Made by a program: the position numbers and the translations under genes
Part shown: positions 33,818-43,723 of the stretch, in pieces
How positions within the stretch are numbered: position 1 is the first letter of the stretch
Layout of the letters: each line of letters opens with the position of its first letter
Source of the DNA: Porticoccus sp041395745
GTDB taxonomy: Bacteria; Pseudomonadota; Gammaproteobacteria; Pseudomonadales; Porticoccaceae
Reading direction: 5' to 3'
DNA length: 64,000 nucleotides
NCBI GenBank assembly: GCA_041395745.1
Contig: JAWKZV010000001.1
Location: 682,001 to 746,000 of the forward strand
The notes under the pieces: generated by a model
Seen by the model: only the letters and a program-made list of their open reading frames with translations
The model's database searches: none
What the model was told of the DNA's origin: nothing

Positions 33818-35347
33818 CTATCGTACGCCGTGCATGTGGCGTTTCAGTTGCGGACTGATGACCAGCAATAACAATCCGGCCCCGCAACCGATTAGCCAAA
33901 GATTCTCAAAAAGATTGGTGTAACTTGCCAGAGCGGCCACGGTGTCCGGCAGTTCTCCATGGGGTGTTTCCAGGTGGGCGAGCTTGGCGATTTGTGCTGC
34001 CAGGAATTCCGAGTAGGCTGTGGCTAGGAACCAACTACCCATCATCAACCCCACCACCCGCGGTACCGCCAACTTGGTAACTGCTGACAACCCCACCGGT
34101 GACAGGCAAAGCTCGCCGGTGGTGTGCAGCAGGTAGGCCAGTACCAGCCACACAGAGGCAACCCTGCCACTCTGGTCGGGAAACTGTGCTCCCAAAACCA
34201 ATGCGCCAAAACCCAGACCCGCCTGGACAATCCCCAGGGCGAACTTTACTGGTGTAGAGGGTTCCAGCTTCCACTTGGCGAGTTTGATCCACAACAGTGC
34301 GAACAGTGGTGCCAGCAGCATGATGAACAACGGGTTGAGCGCCCCGAACTGGGAGGCGTTGAAGTTCACACCAAAGAGGGTGCGGTCAACCACCCGGTCT
34401 GCGTAGAGGGTCATGGAAGCGGCAGTCTGCTCGAACAGTGCCCAGAACATGACGGAAGCGAAGGTCAATATCATCAATACAGCCATACGCCCCCGTTCAA
34501 CCGGGTTACAGCGACTGAGAATAAACCAGAGAAGTCCTGCCACCACCACCAGCGACAGGCCATTGAGGGAATATTTGACCCATTGCGTCATCTGGATCAG
34601 CTGCCACAGGCCAACCAGGCTGGCAATGGCACACAGGTAGATAGTCAATTCTCGACTGAGTCCCGTCATCACCCGCTGGTGCAGCCATACAGGGTCGGCT
34701 GGTTCGGCGTGACCGTGCAGATGGCGCTGTCCGTATAAAAAGATCGTCAGGCCGATCACCATGCCGATGCCAGCGGCGCCAAAGCCGTAGCGCCAGCCCC
34801 AGGTTTCACCCAGATAACCGCATAGCAGGGTGGCGGTAAACGCACCAATATTGATGCCCATGTAGAATATGGTGAAGCCACTGTCCCGTCGCGGATCGTC
34901 GTCGCCATAGAGTCGGCCGACAATGGTCGAGATGTTGGGCTTGAGGAATCCGACGCCGACGATGATCAACGCCAGTGAAAAGTAAAAAACCTGTAAAGCG
35001 GCCTGATCCCGAACCATTGCGCCGTCGATCAAACGGGCCTGATGGCCCTCGACAGCCATGCCGAGGTGGCCCAACGCCAGCAGGCAACCGCCAAACACCA
35101 CCGCCTTGCGCATTCCCAGATAGCGATCTGCCAGCAGCCCGCCAATCACCGGCATGGCATAGACCAGGGCTGCGTAACTGCCCAGCACGTCGAGGCCCAT
35201 GGCATCGCTGAATAAGTGATATTTGGTGAGATAGAGCAACAGCAGGTATTTCATGCCGTAGAAGGAAAAGCGTTCCCACATTTCCGTGGCAAAACAGACG
35301 TAAAGCCCTTTGGGGTGGCCAAACCATTGGTCGCTGGTTACTGTCAC
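33818..35347 (-). CDS. POT/PTR family proton-dependent peptide transporter
   Basis: About 509 residues with 12 or more helices. It is a proton-coupled di/tripeptide importer of the DtpA type. Signatures are ATEMWERFSFYGMKYLLLLYL (the ExxERFxYY motif, here FSFYG), GVGFLKPNISTIVGRLY, and DSGFTIFYMGINIGAF. The GTG at 35345-35347 is taken as the start because AAGGAAAC lies at good spacing and homology begins soon after; an ATG at 35383 lacks a ribosome site. It is divergent from the MoxR gene. Confidence 0.9.
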   Translation of the reverse strand: MTVTSDQWFGHPKGLYVCFATEMWERFSFYGMKYLLLLYLTKYHLFSDAMGLDVLGSYAALVYAMPVIGGLLADRYLGMRKAVVFGGCLLALGHLGMAVEGHQARLIDGAMVRDQAALQVFYFSLALIIVGVGFLKPNISTIVGRLYGDDDPRRDSGFTIFYMGINIGAFTATLLCGYLGETWGWRYGFGAAGIGMVIGLTIFLYGQRHLHGHAEPADPVWLHQRVMTGLSRELTIYLCAIASLVGLWQLIQMTQWVKYSLNGLSLVVVAGLLWFILSRCNPVERGRMAVLMILTFASVMFWALFEQTAASMTLYADRVVDRTLFGVNFNASQFGALNPLFIMLLAPLFALLWIKLAKWKLEPSTPVKFALGIVQAGLGFGALVLGAQFPDQSGRVASVWLVLAYLLHTTGELCLSPVGLSAVTKLAVPRVVGLMMGSWFLATAYSEFLAAQIAKLAHLETPHGELPDTVAALASYTNLFENLWLIGCGAGLLLLVISPQLKRHMHGVR

Positions 35348-35444
35348 TGCGTTTCCTTGCTTTAGCCCATGAGCAGCGGGCATTTGCGGCACCGGAGGCT
35401 GGCGCTAGAATGGAACTGTACTCCACCAGAACCGGATTGTGATT

Positions 35445-36290
35445 ATGAAGTTTACCGGCACCGAACGTTATGTGGCCACCGAGGATCTGCAAATGGCCGT
35501 GAATGCTGCCGTTACCCTGCAACGCCCATTGCTGATCAAGGGCGAGCCTGGCACCGGCAAGACCATGCTGGCGGAGGAGGTGGCAGCCGGGCTGGGGCTG
35601 CGCCTTATACCCTGGCATATCAAATCCACCACCAAAGCCCAACAGGGGCTCTATGAGTACGACGCAGTATCACGGCTGCGGGATTCCCAACTGGGTGATG
35701 GGCGGGTTCACGATATTGCCAACTACATCAGGCGCGGCAAGTTGTGGGACGCGTTTGCTGCCGAGCAGCAGGTGGTGTTGCTGATCGACGAGATCGACAA
35801 GGCGGATATCGAGTTTCCCAACGACCTGCTGCTGGAACTGGACCGTATGGAATTCCATGTCTACGAGACAGGCGAAACTGTGAGGGCAATCCACCGCCCC
35901 GTGGTGATCATTACCAGTAACAATGAGAAAGAGCTGCCGGATGCTTTCCTGCGCCGCTGTTTCTTTCATTTCATCCGCTTTCCCGAGCGGGACACCATGG
36001 AACAGATTGTGTCTGTGCACTTCCCGGATATTCAGAAGAACCTGGTGCAGGAGGCCCTGGACGTCTTCTTCGAGGTGCGAAAGGTCCCGGGCCTGAAGAA
36101 AAAGCCCTCCACCTCCGAGCTGATTGATTGGCTAAAGCTGTTGATGTCCGACAATGTCCCTGCCGGCCTGCTGGCGGAGCGCGACCCCACCAAGGTCATT
36201 CCGCCGCTTTACGGTGCGCTTCTGAAAAATGAGCAGGACGTGCATCTGCTGCAGAAGTTAGCCTTTATGGCGCGGCGGGACGCCCAGTAG
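35445..36290 (+). CDS. MoxR-type AAA+ ATPase
   Basis: A 281-residue AAA+ chaperone-like ATPase. Walker A GEPGTGKTML, Walker B LLIDEIDKADIEFPNDLLLEL, sensor VVIITSNNEKELPDAFLRRC. MoxR proteins, with VWA-domain partners, mature or activate metal enzymes and other complexes. The VWA gene follows 18 bases later. The pair resembles the CoxD/CoxE-like group (COG0714 with COG3825), but no target operon is adjacent. Confidence 0.92.
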   Translation: MKFTGTERYVATEDLQMAVNAAVTLQRPLLIKGEPGTGKTMLAEEVAAGLGLRLIPWHIKSTTKAQQGLYEYDAVSRLRDSQLGDGRVHDIANYIRRGKLWDAFAAEQQVVLLIDEIDKADIEFPNDLLLELDRMEFHVYETGETVRAIHRPVVIITSNNEKELPDAFLRRCFFHFIRFPERDTMEQIVSVHFPDIQKNLVQEALDVFFEVRKVPGLKKKPSTSELIDWLKLLMSDNVPAGLLAERDPTKVIPPLYGALLKNEQDVHLLQKLAFMARRDAQ

Positions 36291-36307
36291 CAGCGCGAGG
36301 TATCGTT

Positions 36308-37486
36308 GTGTTGCTGAATTTTTTCGAGGGATTGCGCAAGGGCGGCGTGCCTGTCTCCATCAAGGAGTACCTGGTGTTGCTGGAGGCACTTCAGCAACGG
36401 CTGGCCTTTGCCGACCTCAACGATTTCTACCTGCTGGCCCGCACCTGCCTGGTGAAGGATGAGAAATACTATGACCGCTACGACCGCGCCTTTGCGGTGT
36501 ACCTCAACCAGCTGGATAGCATTGAACAGATCATTGAGGCGCTGATTCCCGAGGATTGGCTGCGCAAGGAATTTGAACGCAACCTGAGCGAAGAAGAAAA
36601 AGCGCGTATCGAAACCCTCGGCGGGCTGGAGCAGCTGATCGAGGCTTTCAAAAAACGCCTGGCCGAGCAGCAGGAGCGCCATGCCGGGGGCAAGAAGTGG
36701 ATCGGCACCGGCGGCACTTCCCCATTTGGTCGCGGCGGCTTCCATCCCGAAGGGATTCGCGTCGGCGGCGAGGGGGAAAACCAGCGGGCCGTCAAAGTCT
36801 GGGAGCAGCGAGCCTTTCAGAACCTCGATGATTCCGTGGAACTTGGCACCCGCAATATCAAGCTGGCTCTGCGACGGCTGCGCAAGTTTGCCCGCAGTGG
36901 TGCTGCCGAGGAACTGGACCTGGAGCACACCATCAGCGCCACCGCCCGCAACGCCGGGTTGCTGGATATCAAGATGGTGCCGGAGCGCCACAATGCCGTA
37001 AAGGTGCTGATTTTTTTCGATGTGGGTGGTTCCATGGATCCCCACGTGAAAATCTGTGAAGAACTCTTTTCAGCCGTGCGCAGCGAGTTCAAACACCTGG
37101 AGTATTATTACTTTCACAATTTTCTCTATGACTATGTATGGCGGGATAACCGCCGCCGTCACAATGAAAAAACGCTCACTGTGGATCTGCTGCGCACCTA
37201 CAGCCGTGATTACAGGGTGGTTTTCGTGGGAGATGCCACCATGTCACCCTACGAAGTGAGCAGCCCCGGGGGCAGTGCCGAGTATTACAACGAAGAAGCT
37301 GGCTCTGTGTGGATGCAACGGATGATGGACAGCTTCGACCGGTTGATCTGGCTAAACCCTGTGCGCACCGATTACTGGCAGTACACTGCCTCCATCAAAC
37401 TGATCCAGCAACTGCTGGGGCCTGAGCGAATGTTTCCGGTGACACTGGCCGGTCTTGAACAGGCTATGACCGCGCTGTCCCGATAG
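36308..37486 (+). CDS. VWA-domain protein, CoxE-like partner of MoxR
   Basis: A 392-residue protein. The N-terminal half is helical and charged, with a Gly-rich stretch (TGGTSPFGRGGFHPEG). The C-terminal half is a von Willebrand A domain whose metal site reads FFDVGGSMDPH, the DxGGSM form typical of this family rather than DxSxS. GTG start with GAGG upstream. It is co-transcribed with the MoxR ATPase. Cytoplasmic; no signal peptide. Confidence 0.9.
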   Translation: MLLNFFEGLRKGGVPVSIKEYLVLLEALQQRLAFADLNDFYLLARTCLVKDEKYYDRYDRAFAVYLNQLDSIEQIIEALIPEDWLRKEFERNLSEEEKARIETLGGLEQLIEAFKKRLAEQQERHAGGKKWIGTGGTSPFGRGGFHPEGIRVGGEGENQRAVKVWEQRAFQNLDDSVELGTRNIKLALRRLRKFARSGAAEELDLEHTISATARNAGLLDIKMVPERHNAVKVLIFFDVGGSMDPHVKICEELFSAVRSEFKHLEYYYFHNFLYDYVWRDNRRRHNEKTLTVDLLRTYSRDYRVVFVGDATMSPYEVSSPGGSAEYYNEEAGSVWMQRMMDSFDRLIWLNPVRTDYWQYTASIKLIQQLLGPERMFPVTLAGLEQAMTALSR

Positions 37487-37609
37487 CCTCGAGAAGACGC
37501 TCTGGCAATCCTGTACCTGCGTCGGGCATTTCGATAGCATTGCCTTACAGCAGACTCTGTACTGACCTGCAATGAATAACCATAACACTGGTCGCCCGGG
37601 AGTAAGGTA

Positions 37610-39292
37610 ATGTCCGACAGCAGTAACAAAATGGAAGTGATGGAGGCAGTTCGCGGGTCTTGGGACCACTATGGAATTCCCCATGAGCTGGCGCCCTGTG
37701 ATCAGCACAACCTGCTGGACATTTTTGCCGATACCGTCAAACAGTTTCCCGACAAACCGGCGGTGACCTCACTGGGGGGAACCCTGACTTTTGCCGAGCT
37801 GGATCGACTGTCCACGGCTTTTGCCTGTTACATGCAACAGCACACCGGCTTGCAGTGTGGTGACCGAATTGCCATCCAGATGCCCAGCCTGATCCAGTAC
37901 CTGGTGGTGGCCTACGGTGCTTTCAAAGCGGGTCTGGTGGTGGTCAATGTCAATCCCATGTATACCGCCGTGGAACTGGAGTACCAGTTCAACCATGCCG
38001 ATGTAAAGGCGGTGGTGGCGTTCGACAAGTTTCTCTCTCACGCGTTTGAGGTGAAGGACAAGACACCGCTCCAAACCATTATCGTCACTGGCCCGTTTGA
38101 TCTGCACCCGCCTGTAAAAAGGGCAGTGATGTCACTGGTGTTGAAAGTTCTCGGCAAGACGTTCCCAACCGATGGCGCCATTTCTCTACGGGAGGTTATT
38201 GAAAAAGGGGCTGGGCATAGTTGTCAGCCCGTTTCCCTGCAGGAAAGTGATCTGGCGCTGCTGCAATACACCGGGGGCACTACCGGGGTATCCAAGCCCG
38301 CCATGATCAGCCACGGCAATATGGTAAGTGTGACCCGGCAGGCAACCATCCTGCTGAACCTGATCGGCATGCAGCGGGGTAGGGAGCGTTTCGTGTCGCC
38401 GTTGCCCCTGTACCATATCTACGCCTTCGCATTGGTGGTGACCACCGGGGTAAACCTGGCGGCGCACTCCATGCTGATCCCGGATCCGCGCAACATCAAG
38501 GCGTTCATCAAGTTACTGCGGCGCTGGCCAGCTACCCTGTTCTCCGGCCTCAACACCCTGTTTGTGGCCCTGATGAAAGACCCGGATTTTTCCCGCGTTG
38601 ATTTTTCTACCCTCAAACTGACTTTGTCCGGCGGTTCCGCCCTGGCCAGTGGCACCGGCAAGGAGTGGCTGGAGAAAACCGGCTGTGAGATTAGCGAAGC
38701 CTATGGTCTGACCGAAGCGTCGCCGATCGTGTCGTTTACTCCGCCTGATGCTGGCAAGTCCGGCGCCGTCGGTATTGCCGTCCCGCAAACCGAACTGATG
38801 ATCACCGACGATGACGGTCAGCCACTGGCCGTCAACGAGCACGGCGAACTTTGGGTGAGGGGGCCGCAGGTGATGCAGGGCTATCTGCATTTCCCCGAAG
38901 AGACAGCCAATACGTTGACCGACGAAGGTTGGCTGAAAACCGGCGATATCGCTTCGGTGGATGAGGATGGCTTCCTGCGTATCCACGATCGCAAGAAAGA
39001 TATGATCATTGTGTCCGGTTTCAACGTGTATCCCAACGAGATCGAGAGCGTGGTCTCCCATCATCCGGATGTGACCTATTGTGCCGCGGTTGGTGTGCCG
39101 GACGAGCATTCCGGGGAAGCCGTGAAACTCTATGTGGTCAGTTCCAATCCGGCGCTGACAGAGAAAGATATCCACGATTTCTGCGCCCGGCAGCTGGCCC
39201 GCTACAAATTGCCCAAACACATCGAATTCCGCGATGAACTGCCATTGTCCAACGTGGGTAAGGTATTGCGGCGGGAACTGCGCGATAATTGA
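37610..39292 (+). CDS. fadD: Long-chain fatty acid-CoA ligase
   Basis: A 560-residue ANL-superfamily enzyme, the E. coli FadD length, activating fatty acids for beta-oxidation at the inner membrane face. The P-loop YTGGTTGVSKPAM is at about 220, EAYGLTEASP follows, then WLKTGDIASVDEDGF, and near the end the catalytic Lys in NVGKVLRRELR. The fatty-acid signature DRKKDMIIVSGFNVYPNEIE is present. Its own terminator follows. Confidence 0.95.
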   Translation: MSDSSNKMEVMEAVRGSWDHYGIPHELAPCDQHNLLDIFADTVKQFPDKPAVTSLGGTLTFAELDRLSTAFACYMQQHTGLQCGDRIAIQMPSLIQYLVVAYGAFKAGLVVVNVNPMYTAVELEYQFNHADVKAVVAFDKFLSHAFEVKDKTPLQTIIVTGPFDLHPPVKRAVMSLVLKVLGKTFPTDGAISLREVIEKGAGHSCQPVSLQESDLALLQYTGGTTGVSKPAMISHGNMVSVTRQATILLNLIGMQRGRERFVSPLPLYHIYAFALVVTTGVNLAAHSMLIPDPRNIKAFIKLLRRWPATLFSGLNTLFVALMKDPDFSRVDFSTLKLTLSGGSALASGTGKEWLEKTGCEISEAYGLTEASPIVSFTPPDAGKSGAVGIAVPQTELMITDDDGQPLAVNEHGELWVRGPQVMQGYLHFPEETANTLTDEGWLKTGDIASVDEDGFLRIHDRKKDMIIVSGFNVYPNEIESVVSHHPDVTYCAAVGVPDEHSGEAVKLYVVSSNPALTEKDIHDFCARQLARYKLPKHIEFRDELPLSNVGKVLRRELRDN

Positions 39293-39307
39293 TGATCTCA
39301 ACCCTGG

Positions 39308-39338
39308 GGGCCGGGCTTTGCCCGGCCCTGTATAGTTT
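39308..39338 (+). terminator. Rho-independent terminator after fadD
   Basis: A perfect 9-bp stem, GGGCCGGGC (39308-39316) with GCCCGGCCC (39320-39328), and a 3-base loop, then TGTATAGTTTT. It lies 16 bases after the fadD stop and before hrpA. Confidence 0.8.
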
Positions 39339-39356
39339 TCATATCTGTTGTCTTGA

Positions 39357-42300
39357 ATGAACAATGAACTGCAACAATGGCGGGACAGGATTGCCGATTG
39401 TCTCGCGGCGGATCGCTATCGCCTGGAAAGACTGCTGGACAAGCTGAGCCAGCGTGCCAGGCAGGGCAAGCCCTTTGATAGGGACCTGCAACAGTTTGTC
39501 AGCCTGTTGGAGCAGTCCAAGGCAAGGCTGCAGGCGCGCAGGGCCAGCGTGCCGGCGATCAGCTATCCGGAAGAACTCCCGATTGCCGGGCGCCGGGACG
39601 ATATCCGCGAGGCCATCGCCAATAACCAGGTGGTGGTAATCGCCGGTGAAACCGGCTCAGGTAAGACCACCCAGTTACCGAAGATCTGTCTGGAACTTGG
39701 GCGGGGCGTGACCGGAATGATCGGCCACACCCAGCCGCGCCGTATCGCAGCGCGCACCGTGGCCAACCGCATCGCCGAAGAATTGGGCCAGCCGCTGGGG
39801 GAAACCATTGGCTACCAGGTGCGTTTCAACGAGCAGAGCAGTGAAAACACTCTGGTCAAGTTGATGACGGACGGTATTCTGCTGGCAGAAATCCAGCACG
39901 ATCGCTTTCTGAGCCGCTACGACACCCTGATCATCGATGAGGCCCACGAGCGCAGTCTCAATATCGACTTCCTGCTCGGCTATCTGAAGAAAATTCTGCC
40001 CCAGCGCCCGGACCTGAAACTGATCATCACGTCGGCCACCATTGACCTGGAGCGCTTCTCCCGGCACTTCGAGGGCGCGCCGGTGATAGAGGTGTCCGGC
40101 CGGACCTACCCCGTGGAAGTGGAATATCGCCCCGCCGATGAAGAACGGGATCTGTCATTGCAGGTGCTAGATGCCGTTGAGGAAATTCTCACGCTGCCCA
40201 AGCGTGGCGACATCCTGGTATTTCACAGCGGTGAGCGGGAAATCCGCGAGACGGCCAACCTGTTGCGCAAGGCCCAGCTGCCTCACCTGGAAGTAGTGCC
40301 ACTCTATGCCCGCCTTAGCCTGGCAGAGCAGAACCGGGTGTTCCAGCCTCACCGGGGTGTCAGGGTCGTGCTGGCCACCAACGTGGCTGAAACCTCGTTG
40401 ACAGTGCCAGGCATTCGCTACGTGATCGACCCTGGCACCGCCCGCATCAGTCGCTATAGCTATCGCACCAAGGTACAGCGGTTGCCCATTGAGCCCGTGT
40501 CCCAGGCCAGTGCCAACCAGCGCAAGGGTCGCTGCGGGCGGGTCAGCGAGGGTATCTGTTTCCGCCTCTACGAGGAGGAGGATTTCAACAGCCGCCCGGA
40601 GTTTACCGATCCGGAGATCGTGCGCACCAACCTGGCGTCGGTGATTCTGCAGATGCTGCAGTTGAAGATCGGCGACATTCGCGACTTTCCCTTTGTCGAT
40701 GCCCCGGACCAGCGACTGATCAATGATGGCTTCAGCCTGTTGCAGGAATTACAGGCCGTTAACCGGCGCGGTGAGCTGACCAATATCGGTCGCCAGTTGA
40801 GTCGCATCCCCGTCGACCCGCGATTGGGCCGGATGTTGCTCGCCGCTGCCAAAGAGGGCTCCCTGCGGGAAGTATTGATCATTGTTGCGGCGCTGAGCGT
40901 CCAGGACCCTCGGGAGCGCCCGGCCGACAAACAGCAGGCGGCGGATGAAAAGCACCGCCAGTGGCAGGACAAGGACTCGGATTTCCTGGCGTTCCTGAAT
41001 CTGTGGAACCACATGGAGGAGCAACGCCAGCTGCTGGGGCGCAACCAGTTTGACAAGTACTGCCGCCAGCAGTTTGTCTCTCCGTTGCGGATGCGTGAAT
41101 GGCGCGATCTGCACCACCAGTTACACGGTTACTGTCGCGAACTGAAACTGCCGGAAAATCACCAGCCAGCGGAATACGCCGCCATTCACCGTGCGCTGCT
41201 CTGTGGCCTGTTGGGGCAGATCGGGTTCCGCCACGAGGAGCGGGAATTCATGGGGCCCCGCAACCGCAAGTTTCACGTTTTCCCAGGTTCTGGGCTGTTC
41301 AAGAAGCCGCCGAAGTGGCTGATGGCTGCGGAGGTGATTGAAACTTCCAGGCTGTACAGTCACGTCAATGCCCGCATAGAGCCGGAGTGGCTGACGGAGC
41401 TGGCCGCCCATCTGGTGAAGAAGCATTACAGTGAGCCCCATTACAGCGCTCGCAACGGCCAGGTGATGGCCTATGAGCGCCAGACGTTGTATGGCCTGCC
41501 GATTCTGGACCGCCAGCCCTGTAATTACTCCAGTATTGATCCGGCAGTTTGTCATGAGCTTTTTGTACGTTCGGCATTAGTGGAAGGGGAGTACCGGGGC
41601 AAGGGCGAGTTCTTCCGCCATAACCAGTCGTTGCAGGAAAGCCTGGAGGAGGTCGAGTCCCGCACCCGCCGCCGGGATATTCTGGTGGACGACCAGGTGA
41701 TGTTCGAGTTCTATCGTGAGCGAGTCCCTGCAGACATCCTCAATCTCGCCAGCTTCGAGCACTGGCGCAAGGAAGCGGAGAAGAGCGAGCCAAAATTGCT
41801 GTGGATGGATGAGTCCCTCCTGGCACAGCGCCAGCTTGAAGAGGATACCGGCGCCCAGTTTCCGGATCACCTGGAATGGCAGGGCACCCGTTTTCCACTC
41901 CACTATCACTTTGAGCCCGGCCATGTCGAAGACGGCGTCAGCGTTACTGTGCCGGTCAGCATTTTGCATCAGGTGCCCGCCCATCGCTTTGAGTGGCTGG
42001 TGCCAGGCATGTTGCGGGATAAGTGTATTGCGCTTGTGAAAGGCCTGCCGAAGGCCACGCGAAGACATTTCGTGCCGGTGCCAACCTTTGTGGATAGGGC
42101 GCTGATCGGTATGAAGGCAGGGGATGTTCCGCTAACCGAAGCGCTTGGTTTCCAGCTACAGCGCCAGAGCGGTGTCAAAATTGGCGATGACCCGTGGCAA
42201 GCGGAAAATATCGAGGATATCTACCGACTGAACATCCGTCTGATTGATGAAGACGGTAAATTGCTGGAAATGAGCCGGGATCTCGCCGCACTGAAAGCCA

Positions 42301-43235
42301 AGTATCGGGGTAGGGTATCCCATACCGTGCAGCAGTCGTCCGGCAGTGGGATCGAGCGGGAAAACCTCGCCGGCTGGGATTTTGAGACACTGCCCGAAGT
42401 CTATGATATTCGCCAGCAGGGGCTGACCATTCGGACCTATCCAGCCCTGGTCTGTAGTGGCCAGCGTATCGACCTGAAACTGCTGGATAATCCCTCCACC
42501 GCAGCCAATTGCACACAACTGGGTCTGATCAAGCTGTATCAGCTGGCTTACCCCCAGGGGGTCAAATACCTGCGTAAGGAACTGCTCAAAGGGCAGGACC
42601 TCAAGCTGAAGGCGGCTGGTCTGCCAGGAAGGGAGTTGCTGGTGGCGGACTTGATTGCCGCCGCCTATCAACGTGCGCTGATGACGGAAAGCCCGGTTCC
42701 CCGCACCAAAGCCGACTTTGAGCGCTATCTGACAGCAGGAAAGGGCAATATTGTCAGCTCGGCCAATGAGCTGGAACAGCTGTTGTTGGGGTGGCTGCCG
42801 CTGCTGGTGGATATCCAGCGCACCCTCAAGCAGCTGGGGCTATCAGTGGTTAAAGCAGCGCCGGATATCAATCGTCAATTGGCATTTCTATTCCAGAAGC
42901 ATTTTTTTGCTGAGGTGCCGGAGCAGTGGTTGCAGCAATATCAGCGCTATCTGAAGGCACTTCAGGCTCGACTGGAAAAACTGCCGGGACAGCCGCAAAA
43001 AGACCGGGAATATGTGCAATTGCTGGAGAAACTGGAGGGCAAAGCCGGCGACATAGGTGATCGCTGGCTGGACTTCTCTCGCAGCTTGCAGGATGAAATC
43101 TGGCAATACCGGTTCATGTTGCAGGAATTGCGGGTGTCACTTTTTGCCCAGCAACTGCGCACCCTGTTTCCTGTGTCGGAGAAGCGCATCCTCAGTCAGT
43201 GGGAAGCTCTGGAACAGTTAATCGCAGGCCGATAG
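39357..43235 (+). CDS. hrpA: ATP-dependent RNA helicase HrpA
   Basis: A 1292-residue DEAH-box helicase, the normal HrpA length. Motif I GETGSGKTT is at 97-105, DEAH at 194-197, SATI of motif III soon after, then TNVAETSLTVPG and the QRKGRCGRV motif VI, followed by helicase-associated, OB-fold and the long DUF3418 C-terminal region. E. coli HrpA acts in mRNA processing and in rescuing stalled or collided ribosomes. Confidence 0.96.
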   Translation: MNNELQQWRDRIADCLAADRYRLERLLDKLSQRARQGKPFDRDLQQFVSLLEQSKARLQARRASVPAISYPEELPIAGRRDDIREAIANNQVVVIAGETGSGKTTQLPKICLELGRGVTGMIGHTQPRRIAARTVANRIAEELGQPLGETIGYQVRFNEQSSENTLVKLMTDGILLAEIQHDRFLSRYDTLIIDEAHERSLNIDFLLGYLKKILPQRPDLKLIITSATIDLERFSRHFEGAPVIEVSGRTYPVEVEYRPADEERDLSLQVLDAVEEILTLPKRGDILVFHSGEREIRETANLLRKAQLPHLEVVPLYARLSLAEQNRVFQPHRGVRVVLATNVAETSLTVPGIRYVIDPGTARISRYSYRTKVQRLPIEPVSQASANQRKGRCGRVSEGICFRLYEEEDFNSRPEFTDPEIVRTNLASVILQMLQLKIGDIRDFPFVDAPDQRLINDGFSLLQELQAVNRRGELTNIGRQLSRIPVDPRLGRMLLAAAKEGSLREVLIIVAALSVQDPRERPADKQQAADEKHRQWQDKDSDFLAFLNLWNHMEEQRQLLGRNQFDKYCRQQFVSPLRMREWRDLHHQLHGYCRELKLPENHQPAEYAAIHRALLCGLLGQIGFRHEEREFMGPRNRKFHVFPGSGLFKKPPKWLMAAEVIETSRLYSHVNARIEPEWLTELAAHLVKKHYSEPHYSARNGQVMAYERQTLYGLPILDRQPCNYSSIDPAVCHELFVRSALVEGEYRGKGEFFRHNQSLQESLEEVESRTRRRDILVDDQVMFEFYRERVPADILNLASFEHWRKEAEKSEPKLLWMDESLLAQRQLEEDTGAQFPDHLEWQGTRFPLHYHFEPGHVEDGVSVTVPVSILHQVPAHRFEWLVPGMLRDKCIALVKGLPKATRRHFVPVPTFVDRALIGMKAGDVPLTEALGFQLQRQSGVKIGDDPWQAENIEDIYRLNIRLIDEDGKLLEMSRDLAALKAKYRGRVSHTVQQSSGSGIERENLAGWDFETLPEVYDIRQQGLTIRTYPALVCSGQRIDLKLLDNPSTAANCTQLGLIKLYQLAYPQGVKYLRKELLKGQDLKLKAAGLPGRELLVADLIAAAYQRALMTESPVPRTKADFERYLTAGKGNIVSSANELEQLLLGWLPLLVDIQRTLKQLGLSVVKAAPDINRQLAFLFQKHFFAEVPEQWLQQYQRYLKALQARLEKLPGQPQKDREYVQLLEKLEGKAGDIGDRWLDFSRSLQDEIWQYRFMLQELRVSLFAQQLRTLFPVSEKRILSQWEALEQLIAGR

Positions 43236-43261
43236 CGAGAAACGTATCACACTGTCTTTGT

Positions 43262-43290
43262 TGAAACTAATTCTGGAACGCCCAGTCTCA
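43262..43290 (+). promoter_or_regulatory. Possible ECF-sigma-type promoter before hvfA
   Basis: TGAAAC (43262-43267), 17 bases, then GTCTCA (43285-43290), 63 bases before the hvfA start. This resembles extracytoplasmic-function sigma promoters (AAC-containing -35, GTC-type -10). Related metal-stress RiPP operons are often controlled by such factors, but none is encoded in this window, so this is a guess from pattern. Confidence 0.25.
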
Positions 43291-43353
43291 TAAGACAGCG
43301 TGGCCGGGACGGTCAGGCAAAGACCAACAACACACCCTTGATGGAGATTGATT

Positions 43354-43704
43354 ATGTCCAAGATGAACCTGAAACCTTTGGCCGCTGCAGTGGGTGCAGC
43401 ATTTATGGCTTCTGTTGCCATCTCCCCTATGGCATCTGCCGCAGAAAATCCGTTTCAGGCCAACGAGCTGAGTTCAGGTTACAACCTGGCCGACTCTCAC
43501 GGCGAAGGGAAATGCGGTGAAGGTAAATGTGGCGAGGCTAAAAAAGCTGCAAAAGAAGGCAAATGCGGCGAAGGCAAGTGTGGTGAAGCCAAGAAAGCTG
43601 CCAAGGAAGGAAAATGTGGCGAAGGCAAGTGTGGTGAAAACAAACCCAAGCCCAAGGCTGAAGAAGGCAAATGTGGTGAGGGCAAGTGCGGCGGTAAAGG
43701 CTGA
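43354..43704 (+). CDS. hvfA: HvfA-family RiPP metallophore precursor
   Basis: A 116-residue precursor. GGAG precedes the ATG at 43354. Residues 1-29 are a Sec signal peptide (cut after SPMASA). The rest is a low-complexity Lys/Glu/Gly peptide with eight EGKCG motifs in four tandem pairs separated by EAKKAAK or NKPKPKAE linkers. In the HvfA family the Cys of EGKCG motifs is converted by HvfB/HvfC into copper-binding oxazolone/thioamide groups. The two enzyme genes follow at once. The product is expected in the periplasm or outside and to bind copper. Confidence 0.92.
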   Translation: MSKMNLKPLAAAVGAAFMASVAISPMASAAENPFQANELSSGYNLADSHGEGKCGEGKCGEAKKAAKEGKCGEGKCGEAKKAAKEGKCGEGKCGENKPKPKAEEGKCGEGKCGGKG

Positions 43705-43723
43705 TTACTTGGGCGTCTGAACC

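Noticed and set aside
34124..34738. 204-codon plus-strand open frame
   Set aside because: Antisense to the POT transporter; no protein-like features.
38513..39364. 283-codon minus-strand open frame
   Set aside because: Antisense shadow of fadD; no recognisable protein features.
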